Positions 47,401-57,800 of a stretch of 64,000 bases of DNA are shown in pieces. The notes below the pieces were generated by a model that was given only the letters and a program-made list of their open reading frames with translations, was not told the DNA's origin and searched no databases. The position numbers and the translations under genes were made by a program. This stretch comes from Escallonia rubra. Taxonomy: Eukaryota; Streptophyta; Magnoliopsida; Escalloniales; Escalloniaceae. The DNA lies in NCBI GenBank assembly GCA_033065855.1, contig JAVXUO010000271.1, positions 558,001 to 622,000 of the forward strand, in the 5' to 3' direction. Positions within the stretch are counted from its first letter, which is position 1. The number at the start of each line of letters is the position of its first letter.

Positions 47401-48343
47401 TTTGTTAGGTACTTAATATAGATAACATCAGATGAGTTATTCGAGCCTCTTAAAGCTCTAATGTGCCGATACTGCTAGGCCTTGAACATACTGCTATAGC
47501 TTTGTCACTGGTAAGCATCATAAATTGCAGTCCCAGATAAGACTTATTTAGTTCTCGTCTATGTTGATTTAGCTCTAAACAGCGAGTGATATGTTAGTAG
47601 GCACTTGTTGTGGCAACCCCTGCTGGCTGCTACTAAGCTGAACTTACGTCGCCAATCTGTATTTGACCTCGTCCTCAGTTAAACGGGAGAAAAGGACAAA
47701 TTGAAGATGAGCTTTGATGTCTAATCACTCTTGGTGAAAGTAAATTTGACTCTACAAAACTAAGAGTTTTTCGATAAGAACTAATGATTAAGTCAAACGC
47801 AATAGTTCTTTGCCCTCGTTACTTTACGATTTGTTTCACTTAGTGTAGAGTTTGCAGAATAGTTCGTTGACTCTAACAAGCAAACGAAGTTCTAATTGAT
47901 CTAAAGCCATGGCCTTGTATCAACTTTTTGGGGTCCTAATTTTTTGCATGCTTTCATGTGTTCATATCCAAGATTACCTACAGCTAATGATGCTTCTGAT
48001 GATGGAACTTTGCGTGTTAAGTTTAAAGTGCATGTGCTTGGATGCCTCTCCATGAATTTATTACAAGATTATGAAGAACTGCAGAAGATAGCCCAAACTT
48101 CCTCTTTCTAGTTTGGTGTTTTAACCAGCTTTAGACGTGGAATCTGGTGCCTGATTTCTCTCGATTTTCTCCATATTTGTACTAACTTTTTGAAATATCT
48201 GCTGCAGGTGTGTAGATGAGAAGTTGATGCCAAAATATCAGGTCTCCCAGGAGAAAGCAAAATCCTTGGGGATCGACTTCATACCTTTTGAGCAAAGTAT
48301 CAAGGAGACCGTGGACAGCTTGAAGGAGAAAAATTTATTCTAG
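44468..48343 (+). CDS. Gene C: CCR-like / phenylacetaldehyde-reductase-like SDR, complete, 6 exons
   Basis: Exons: 44468-44585, 46077-46246, 46427-46618, 46740-46902, 47055-47241 and 48208-48343, all GT-AG, giving 321 residues, the shortest of the four. Features: NADP-binding [10 protein letters not shown] (11-20), R37 and K43/K44 suited to the NADP phosphate, VLTSSVASV with the catalytic Ser near 127, Y163-VLS-K167, substrate-side [15 protein letters not shown] and [17 protein letters not shown]. Exon 4 starts AWY where the paralogues have LWY. The C-terminus ends KEKNLF. It is expected to be a soluble NADPH-dependent carbonyl reductase of phenylpropanoid/benzenoid metabolism; the exact substrate cannot be read from sequence. 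Introns 2-4 are only 180, 121 and 152 bp, far shorter than in the other copies. The TATA box is at 44375 and AATAAA at 48483-48488. Confidence 0.94.
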
Positions 48344-49153
48344 GTCCCAACAGCTGCTATGTGAGAGTCTTTTGGCTGTTTGAACTTAATGTTTTGTGTG
48401 CTTCAGACCCTTTGTTGTATTTGGTTTCTAGCAGCTTTAGTTTTATGAGTCATGTACTAAATCCCTTTTTATAACATCAAGGAATAAACTTGGAATGTCA
48501 CCACCATTTTGTATATGGCGATGCAGAAGCCACTCTCAACCAAAATTCGCAGTAAAAATTTTAAAAACTTTCAAAAATCAAATGCCTTAACTTCATCAGA
48601 AGCCTCTGATTGAACAAAGCCTTTAATTTTTCGAAGAACCACTTGAAATGATCGCATGCTGAATTCTTAGAATGGAGCATCTTCTTGTGCACAACATGCT
48701 GCCTTATGCGTCTTCCTACTTATTCTAGCAGGATAAAACTCGGCTGCTACTTAAGTAGATGCAAGTACAGCACCGACGGTTTGATATATGCACCCTTCGA
48801 AGATCATACATAGACCAGAAGGCAGAACAATCAACCCGCTGAAGGCTGCCAATCTAACCGTAAGGAGTTTCCTTGTCTATAAACAAGAGAGAGAGAGAGA
48901 GAGAGAGAGAACATGAAGTAGGAAGAATGTGGATAAACTGATCAACCATCTAATAAACATGCCATGGAAGAGATATATATCCAGTGGCCAACATTGTGGA
49001 CTAGCAGTTTGGAGTCACATTCCACCTCTTGAACATCTATGTTGTGAAGCTGAAAAAGAAGTGAAGCTATGCAGCCACTTTAGAAGTAAAGATAGATATT
49101 AAAACTGAATACTTCTAGCAAGACAATATGTCTTTTGGTGGAAAAATGTGATT
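48344..49153. other. Gene C 3' flank
   Basis: It includes the presumed 3' untranslated region with AATAAA and a (GA)n tract near 48890-48910. No gene is seen. Confidence 0.5.
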
Positions 49154-50231
49154 TTATTTATTGAGATGGTCACAATCCTTGAGGATGGAAGACATTATAA
49201 CTTGTGGTGCCTCCGCCATCCATACTAGTGCTTCAATTAAATTACAAGCAAACCTAGCTAGTCCAACCTAGCTAGTCCACGACCTGCTTCATCGCGTGAT
49301 CTTTTGATTTTTCTTTTGGTGTAATGCCTGGTATTATGATGTGTTGAAACCTACATGCGTCAAAACTAGGGGTGAGCACGGTTCGGTTTGGGGGTCAAAC
49401 TGCAAACCGAACCGTTACCCCTTGGTTTGAAAATTTGTAAACGGAATCAAACCAAACACCATCGGTTTGGACTGTTCGGTTTGCTCGATTTAAACGGTTC
49501 GGCTTAGTCGTTTTGGATCGGTTTGCCTACTTAAAAACATTGTTCCTTTGCACACTACTAATTGAAGTTATATTTTTTTCTAAATTGCATATAAACTTGT
49601 TTCATTCGATATATAAGTTCTCATTGATGAATGAGAAAGAATGAGTAAATACAAACTAGATATTGATCACAAAATTTTTGTTTCTAAGTATTGTTAATAT
49701 TTTCGTTTCTTCAACTTTCAAGATTTGTTTATTTGGAGTTGCTTAGTGGCTTATATGTGTAATTATCAATGGAATGTTACTAAAAATACATTAATATATC
49801 ATAGGTCGGTTTGAAATCGGTTTAAAAAATGTGAACCGTGAACTAAACCGAACCAAGGTCGGTTTGGAAAATATGAAATCAAACCGTTAAGATTTTTGGA
49901 CGGTTCGGATTGGATTGGTTCGATTTGATCGGTTTGAACGGTTCGGATCGATTTGAACGGTTTAGTACTCATCCCTGTTCAAAACAGTGAGCAATTCTTT
50001 TCACATGGTCAATTATTCCTCCAATCACAAATATATTGTCCTTTGGTGAATTAAAGGCATTAATGGCTGATACTGCATCTCCCTTTATGTGGACATAGTT
50101 GAATCCACGTTCATAACCAGACATGGCATCTTCCCCTGCTGCTATTGCTTGCATATTGTGGGTCCCTTAATCCTTACACAGATCTTCTTGGATTGCACTG
50201 CTAGGACGCTTCCTAATGAATCCCGTGGAAT
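49154..50231 (-). pseudogene. RNase H-like (RVT_3) relic, probably LINE-derived, split by a MITE
   Basis: On the minus strand, 50231-50160 reads SLGSVLAVQSKK. After a frame change, 50154-49986 reads AIAAGEDAMSGYERGF, then IKGDAVSAINAFNSPKDN followed by IGGIIDHVKRIAHCFE, the pattern of plant RNase H-like (RVT_3) domains found in L1-type LINEs and as stand-alone relics. Past the hAT MITE (49367-49977), the C-terminal part resumes: ACNLIEALVWMAEAPQV, ending near DCDHLNK-stop at 49154. The relic has a frameshift and internal stops as well as the insertion, so it is a pseudogene. Confidence 0.65.
49367..49977. mobile_element. hAT-like MITE inside the RNase H-like relic
   Basis: The element begins TAGGGGTGAGCACGGTTCGG and ends CGGTTTAGTACTCATCCCTG, an inverted repeat of hAT type. 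It is flanked by 8-bp copies GTCAAAAC (49359-49366) and TTCAAAAC (49978-49985), one mismatch. GGTTCGGTTTG / CAAACCGAACC words fill both arms. At 611 bp without coding capacity it is non-autonomous. Confidence 0.85.
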
Positions 50232-51570
50232 AGGTTTGGCTCCTCGCTAATGCAAGTTATATTGGTGGATGATCAACACGCAACAAATTGTAATTTAAAG
50301 GACTAATCGTACCACGTAATAATGAAATTTATCATAATTAATTGGCCATTAGTGATAAAGCAACAATCTAGCCAGTTTTCTACTCTGTCGCATGCTCCTC
50401 TACCCTCGAGGCTGACCAACGTTGTCGTTAGCCCTTTTAAGAGACATCAAACCCCCCCCCCCCCCCCCCACACCTCAACAACACACACACACAACCCTAA
50501 ATTAAGGCAAAGATATCGCTCCCTCTAATTCGCTAGAATCCGGGGCGAGCAAATTAATAGTCATTGAAACTTATTTATACTTAGAATTGACAGGAAGAAG
50601 TTCTCCGTACTTGAATCTTATTATCTCGAATATGCTTCAACGAATAAACTTTCTTTGCACAGCCTTAGGGTCTCCGCGGTTAAGAATCCTAAAACTAGTT
50701 AAGGCCAGAAAGGTAATTTTCGATAGAATCGAATTTCCACTATTTGGCCAAAGCCCATGCATCTATGGATCCTTTGCTTTCTCTTAGGCCAAGTCTAGTA
50801 GAAGGCTTGAAAGTGGTGAAACACTCATATCAAAGTTGGTTAACTAGCGGACTCAAATTTTGACCATGATTTTGAGGATCTTCCCGATTGATTCTGCCAT
50901 TCCAAAACTATTGCTACACCAAAGGTTAATTGTGCCCCTTTGGGGCGAACTGCTCTTGGATAGCTTTTCAACGGCGTGTAGATTTCCTTGATCTGCGTCC
51001 GCGCGACAAAGTTATATCTAAAAGGTTTTGGTGATTCATGCATATATTACATAACAATAAAAGACAAACTTGCTCCAAATGCTATGATCGCTGCCGAGTT
51101 ACTCTTCAATTGCCTTCCCATTCTCCTAGAGGTCTGAAATCAATTTTTTGCTGGAGAATTGGCAGATACAAAGATAGTGGGTTAGGAACCTCCTGTCAGT
51201 CATATCACGATGACAAAACGGTTTCTTTGCATTTTTGACTCTCATGCATGCCTTGCTCTAACACTTAATAAGGTTTACATTGCGTCTTTGTTTGAGACGT
51301 AATATTTTGAGACATCTGCTTAATAATCAGGTTATATCCATAAAATTTGTGAGGCCATATAAGAATTTGTTAGACGCGCTTATAAATGCAATAATAAAAA
51401 AGGTTGTTGAAGATACACGGAGGGGGATAGGACTGATGCTCATGTGTTGAGTAAGCTACATTACATATGATGATAATCTAACCCATATGAATAGAGACCC
51501 ATGACTAGGTTCAACTGGTACTACAAACAGTGCAGAACCACGTTGTGATGCACCCCCTGAACTTAAAAAA
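50232..51570. other. Intergenic spacer, no gene
   Basis: Contains a poly-C run (about 50453-50470) and otherwise unremarkable AT-rich sequence. No coding sequence is supported. Confidence 0.45.
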
Positions 51571-51935
51571 AAATAATAATAAATTATTTTCACGTCCTTT
51601 CTCTCCATCACCTCTCTCTCTGTGGCCGAATCTCTCACCCACTGACCCACTCTCTCTCGCATCCCTCTCTGGGCGACGGTCGGACGGCGACACAGCACAG
51701 AGGGTTTCTCTGGCTCTCTCTCTCTCTTCCTCGAATCAAGATAGCCGAGAGAAGATTGGCAAATTTTCTTCCTTCTATTCCAGATTTGAGAGAAGACCGG
51801 CGACGGCGTGTGGCCGGCGAGTCGGCAACGGCGGATAATGACCGATGAAGACTCCACAGCCACCAGCCGACATCCCTCTGCCAGCGACGTCAACGAGGAA
51901 TCGACCGCGGGCAAACCCTGCCTTTTGTAATTTCG
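51571..51935 (+). other. Gene-5'-end-like CT-rich and GC-rich stretch
   Basis: A CTCTCT-rich run followed by GC-rich sequence (GGCGACGGTCGGACGGCGAC and others) looks like a plant 5' leader and gene start. From 51838 a short ORF (ATGACCGATGAAGACTCC...) gives 30 residues before a stop. A longer ORF through the CT tract is low-complexity. Downstream is AT-rich with no further exon that I recognise. It may be a captured or stranded promoter/leader fragment rather than a working gene. Confidence 0.35.
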
Positions 51936-52435
51936 CTTTTTCAGTACATATTTGCCCTCCTATCGTGATTTCTTCCTTTTGATCCTGCTAACTTTCATCC
52001 TTTTGTTCCTGCTAACTTTCATGCTAATAGAGTCGTCTTCTTCGAAATGAAATGCTTTGATAATATGTTATTTTTCTATTGGGTGAACCGTTTTTTTTAT
52101 TTTTCTCTCTGGTTTTCTTTTTTTGTTAGAAGAAGAAAAACATGTGTTGGTTAGCCATGTGAAGCTAGCACTAATCTTGCAAGTTGTTGTAGATAATAAT
52201 AATCTTTAATGAGATTGGTTTGATATGGTTAGCGATGAGTTGGGGTCCGGATTTGAACGCACACCAACTTTTTGATGAAATGGTTAGACCTTCCTAAAGA
52301 CAAGAGCAGTAGTTATACTATTAGTAGCAGTGCCTTCTTATGGTTAACTACCTTTCTTTGTTTGCATATGATCTAATGTGGACATTCATTTATCAGCTTT
52401 CATCGTACTTTATACACTTTGAAGTTGGTAATTAT

Positions 52436-52812
52436 AAGGGAAAAATGCATAAACCATCATCGTGGTTTGGGTCAGTTGTAAAAAGACCCCTTCAGTTTCA
52501 AAAGTTGTAAGAAGATACCTGAGGTTAAAAATGTGTTGCATCCGTAAAAAAATCCAACTTTATCAATGAATTGCCTAAACTACCCCTGTATATAAAGAGA
52601 TCTATCCAAGGGCAAAAACGGGTTTCCAATGAGTATTTGACAATGCTACTTGCCATTTAGGCGCGTTTACCCCAAATGCTGTTAAAAGAGACGGGTTTTT
52701 TGATGGATGCAACACATTTTTAACCCCAGGTGTCTTCTTGCAACTTTTGAAACTGAAGAGGTCTTTTTGCAACTGACCCAAACCACGAGGGTGGTTTATG
52801 CACTTTTCCCTT
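52436..52812. mobile_element. Long-TIR MITE (Mutator-like)
   Basis: About 120 bp at the left (AAGGGAAAAATGCATAAACC, then TCGTGGTTTGGGTCAGTTG, then TTCAGTTTCAAAAGTTG) is mirrored at the right end (CAACTTTTGAAACTGAAGAG, then CAACTGACCCAAACCACGA, then TGCACTTTTCCCTTT). Long terminal inverted repeats with a small non-coding centre are typical of Mutator-type MITEs. I could not confirm a 9-bp target duplication. Confidence 0.7.
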
Positions 52813-54202
52813 TATGTATTATGCTTTGTACTACTTTGAGAGGATATTGGTGAGTTAGTTTTGCTATGCAATTTGGCTGTGGTGTTTGGAATTAGAGTAA
52901 TTGATATTAAGGACTGAAATATTTTGCATGACAGTGTTAAAAAAAGTAAAAGTATAAGAATCAATTAGAAAAAGTTGTTGAAAATAGAAATAAAAAAGAT
53001 AAATATAAACAAACATGGCGAAAATAGTATATTTTTTGCACCTCTCGGAGAAAAATCCTAGTTCCGCTGCCACTGACTACAAAGTCACGGAGTGAGTTGC
53101 TCAGTGGTGTAACATTAATAATTATGGCGTAGGACTGCTATCTGCATCCCTCCGTACGGTGCAAGTGCTGCTTGGCTACTTTTTTTTTTGTGTAAAGTTG
53201 AATGTTGATGCTTAGTAATGATACTCATAGCTAGTATGGATAATTCGTCACATTACAATACGCTGAATAGATCACCTCATCTGGGTGGAGGTGATGGTCG
53301 CATCCCATCAGAGTTTCGGTTAACTTGCTAGAGCCCCTATGAACTCTGGAATAAGGTATATGATGAAACACGGAGTTGTGTAGATTGGATGGAGATATGT
53401 GCGCGTGTGCCATTGGCTGGCTGCAATAGAGATGGCAGGCAGGTTCAAGACTTGCTATCGCGATGCGTGTGCCATTAATAAAAAATATTCGTAAAGCTAG
53501 TTAATTGATAAACATAATGAAAAGTCCATAAAAAGAAAACGAGTTTACCATAAAATGGGGACCAAGATGAAAGAAGCACCAGGTTAGTGTAAAAATGTTG
53601 ACAGTTGGATATTTCAGTGTAGTTCTTAGAAATATGGGGATGAGGAAGTTTAAATTACAGTGGAGTGAAGCGGTTATTAATTATTAAAAAATATCCAAAA
53701 ACTGACCTTGATTTGGAGTATAGTTTGGAGTTTCAAAAAAGGCTTTACCGTAAGAATGCTCCCGTCAATTATGATACAGATGTTCACCTATTATACAGGA
53801 AGCACCAGCCTCAGCATTGCATATACTTCACTCCTTGCCCTCTTCATCTTCTGTGTCCCTTTATAAAGCTTTGAAAAAGTTCCGAATTATGCAAGGACCG
53901 GTGTAGTTGCTTCAGAAGTTCTTCAAGAACCTAGTTTTCCTTCCGTTCCAGATTGCTCACAAAATTTATATTGACATGGATAAAATTACAGGAAAATAAA
54001 AAGAGGTAAAAATGAGCCGATAAAGAGTGGGCACATGCAATATGCAGAATTCGGCTAACATGGTTGTTCTGAAAGAACGTATGCTCGCGCATGCATCTCA
54101 TGCACCTTTTGGTCCGACCTAGGCAGAAACGCGATGTTGTGTTGTCGCATTTTCTATTTTCGATTCAAATTAAGCCATGTATGCGACAAAGCTCTAAACT
54201 TA
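52813..54202. other. Intergenic spacer upstream of gene D
   Basis: AT-rich sequence without recognisable gene, RNA or element ends. Confidence 0.45.
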
Positions 54203-54566
54203 GGTACCGTTTAAAAACTGATTGGTTTCCAATTTTGTAAACTGGAGAAAAAAACGTGTTTGACACACAGTATGTTTTTGAAAACTCTTATTTTGGAATT
54301 TTGGGCTTTCAGTTTTTATTTTTGTTTTGAGACTACAACCACCGCCCCGCCGCCACCTGCCCCCGTTGGCCATCGGCTACCGGCCTGTCACCGCCACCGC
54401 AACCACTACTAAAGAAAAAATTTAAAATAAAAGCTGAGTAATCAAATACTCATTTATTTTTGTAAAAGATAAAAATTAAACTTATTTTAATTTTATTTTT
54501 TTAAAACAAAAAATTAAAATTAGAATTGATTTCAAATATACTCGTAATTTAAATTTAAACGTAACC
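54203..54566. mobile_element. Diverged third member of the GC-core MITE family
   Basis: It has the same plan as 4977-5743: a left arm with TTTAAAAACTG and CAGTTTTTATTTTTG, a core CAACCACCGCCCCGCCGCCA with CCGGCC/GTCACCGCCACCGCAACC, then AATCAAATACTCATTTATTT, which corresponds to ATCAAACACCCACTTGTTTT of copy 1. The ends GGTACCGTTTAAA and its mirror GTTTAAA-like at the right are weak, so the edges are approximate. It is shorter and more diverged, hence older. It lies about 260-620 bp upstream of gene D's ATG. Confidence 0.55.
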
Positions 54567-54734
54567 GTATAAAAGAAAACAAGATCCGCGTAGAACTCGT
54601 GAGAAGCACGTTCAAAGCGTGAATTACCACGGTCCAACGCCTACGTTTCCCAATGCCATCGTCACGGCTCCCGTCACAGATCCAAAATGGATTAAGTGCG
54701 TACACTTTTGGACCCAATCACCTTCACTTAACAC

Positions 54735-54742
54735 CATAAAAT
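54735..54742 (+). promoter_or_regulatory. TATA-like box of gene D
   Basis: CATAAAAT lies 93 bp before the ATG, the same distance as gene C's TATAAAT. A CA-rich leader (54790-54805) also parallels gene C. Confidence 0.45.
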
Positions 54743-54827
54743 TCGGAACGAGGACAGCCCCCAACTTGTAGAACGCAAGTACGCAGACGCACACAAACAC
54801 ACACAAGAGCTCTTTAGCGTCGATAAG

Positions 54828-57800
54828 ATGAGCGGAGCAGGGAAGACGGTGTGCGTGACCGGAGCGTCGGGTTTCATAGCCTCGTGGCTCGTCAAGTTCT
54901 TGCTGGAACGTGGCTACACTGTCAAGGCTTCCGTCCGTGACCCCAGTATGTGTTACCCTTTAATCGATCATCTTTTCTTCATCTTTCACCCTCGAGGATA
55001 TATCACTTGTACCCTCTTAGCTCTAATGGCATGCAACTTGACATGCAGTTCCATTTCTACTTTGATTGGATTCTTGATCCTTGTTGTGTTGCTTTTTCTT
55101 TTTTCTTCATTATATTTACTGTAGTGACGAGCCATATCATCCTGTTCACTCATCCGAAAGGGCAAAGGTAAGGTTGTAAATTCAATTAGACAAATTACAT
55201 AAGGCCCCGTACGCTTACCATATTCGTTTTCTGTTTTCATTTTCATGATTTTCATATTCAGTTTTAAAATCCGTTCATGTACTTTTATCATTTTCACAAA
55301 AAAAATTTAGCTATTTTTTCTTATATTGGGTTCAGTTTTTTGTTACTATTTGAGTAATTTTATCCAAAATGAAAACAGAAAATAGTAAAAGTACGCAAAT
55401 CTTTTTCATCATCATTGCTAAAAATAGAAAACGAATATGGTAAGCGGCCTAAGTTTCTATGGCTAAAGTCAAATGTTTTTGCTATAAGGAAATAAGGCGC
55501 GATGACCGGACTATTGTCACGTAAAATGCCTTTAGCGACGCTTGTACGTTTTTTGGGCGTTGCCGGTTGGTCCACTTTCTTTTTACCTGCAGAACCCGCC
55601 ACCGTTGGTTGAGTCCACGACAGGCTCTACTAAGACAAACAAGAACCGGCGTTATACAACCAGCCTAAGTGCTTGTCCTCTGACAAAAATAAGTGTAGCA
55701 CAAGCTCTTGGCAAATTCATAAGAAGACACATATGCAAATTGGTGTCCCAATACAGAGTGCACGTTCCTAAGGACGCAATCATTTGAACTAAAGTGAAGA
55801 AAATGACCCAAACATCTAGCGACATCGTTGTCTCATTGTAGTCATTTATCTAAAAGACTGTAGCTAAACTTTTGCTAATAGTGTGCAAGTATGTACGTAG
55901 CATCACTTGAGAGGAAGCCTGTAAAAGAAATCAAATGGGTATAGCCGTCAGCTCAAAGGATTCATTGTCTATTTGCTAAATTAGTGTGTTATATTTGCCT
56001 TGTTAAGAAGTTTGTTACAGAACATTGGCGTCGTTAAGTGAAAATTGGCAATATTTCACAACTCGAATGGGACACTTCAAATTGCCTTCCTCTTCTATAC
56101 CATTATCATGCTGTTAAATTATTTAGTAGTAAAACAGAGGTTTACATTCTGACCAAAATGTGAATGTGGATGAGTTCCTCAACGATTTTTGGTGAAAATA
56201 ATGTTTTGCCCTTCCATGTGTGTCTTTTAGCTTCAGAATTAGTGCCTTAATATTGGACAGCTTGTCTTATGTGTTCTGGTATGATGTGACCAGATACCCT
56301 GAAGTCATTTCTGTTGTATCATCCGTTTTCTAGACTCAAAATTTAAATACTTTCTATCGAATTTTGTAAGTACATGATGGCTTCAAGTCGTATTTTCATT
56401 TAAATCCACATTAAGTATGTGATATATTTAAGAATGCGATAGAGTACACTGCATCATATAAAGATGAACGACATTGGTACAATGGTGCTTTTGATTTTGT
56501 TTGCTAGCCTAAGTTGGCATACATCTTTACTATATTATGGCTGCAAAATAAGAAACTTTATGCTAGCTTAGCACAAAGGTACTTTGGTTCCATGCTCAGC
56601 ATCATTGTATAGGGCTGAAGCTTTTACCATCATATAAGGTGGAATTTTTTCTGCTTCTTGCCTCAGATAACCCGAAGAAAACAGGCCATTTACTTGCACT
56701 TGATGGTGCTAAGGAAAGACTTCACCTATTCAAAGCAGACTTATTGGAAGCAGGCTCCTTTGATGCTGCAATTGATGGTTGCGAAGGTGTTTTTCATACT
56801 GCGTCCCCTTTTTTCTATAGAGCTGCTGATCCACAGGTTTTTCCCGTGTTACTCTTTTCTTAAGTGACTTATTGTTGTTATTTAGTAGACTTTAAATATC
56901 ATTTATGGGACCGTAGTCCAGAAGTATCAAAGTTCACTTCCTGAAGATCATATCACAGAATCCTGGTGTATCAATCTTGTCAGAATTATTTATCAAGAGT
57001 CTGAAACAAATGCCTCTATTGTGATGGGGGAACACCATTTGTAATGGGTATTATTCGTTGTGGTTGATTTTAACATGACTGGCCATTGGGCAGTGGAAGG
57101 GATTTGCATTAGGATACTCCATCATGCATAGAGTAAGTTCCAATATAGCATCTTTGAATTTGCAAATCAATATTTGTCTCTCGGCATAGGGCTGGTCTTT
57201 GACTACCAAGTTCCTTTCTCTTCTCTTTATCATCTGTTATGGTTCCTCTTGGTGACAAACAATTGCATGCAATCATGCTGCTGGAGGTCATTTGCGGTAG
57301 CTCCAACTTGAGAAGGCTGGTTAATATTAGTTTTTCTCAGATAAAATGAATTGGATTGCCATTGTTATAATTTGGTGGAATCTGCTTTTCTCCCAAGAGA
57401 AATAACTATACATCAATATGCTGGTTATAATATCTGTTGTGCAATGCAAAGGCTTTCTATCTGACACTCTTCTCTCACTTCCTAGGCTATGGTAGGAGTT
57501 TTCAGCTCTTATTTCTTCCTCCTTTTTTTTCTTTCACACAATGGCCCTTGTAAGCAAACGTATAGTTGCATACTCTTTCTTTTGTACTGGAGTATGCCGA
57601 AGTAAAATGACCAAGGTATAGCTAGAAAGGGTATCTTAGACGAAGCTAATTTGGAGCTGTTGTAACTCAAGGGGCTCAAGGGCCCAGCCTCCAACGGAGA
57701 TTATAGAGGATAACTACATTTAAGTTTATCTTACTAATCTTAAACCAATTAACCCTCAGTTGGCATTGACTAAGATCTTACATGTTAATTTTGGTGTAGG

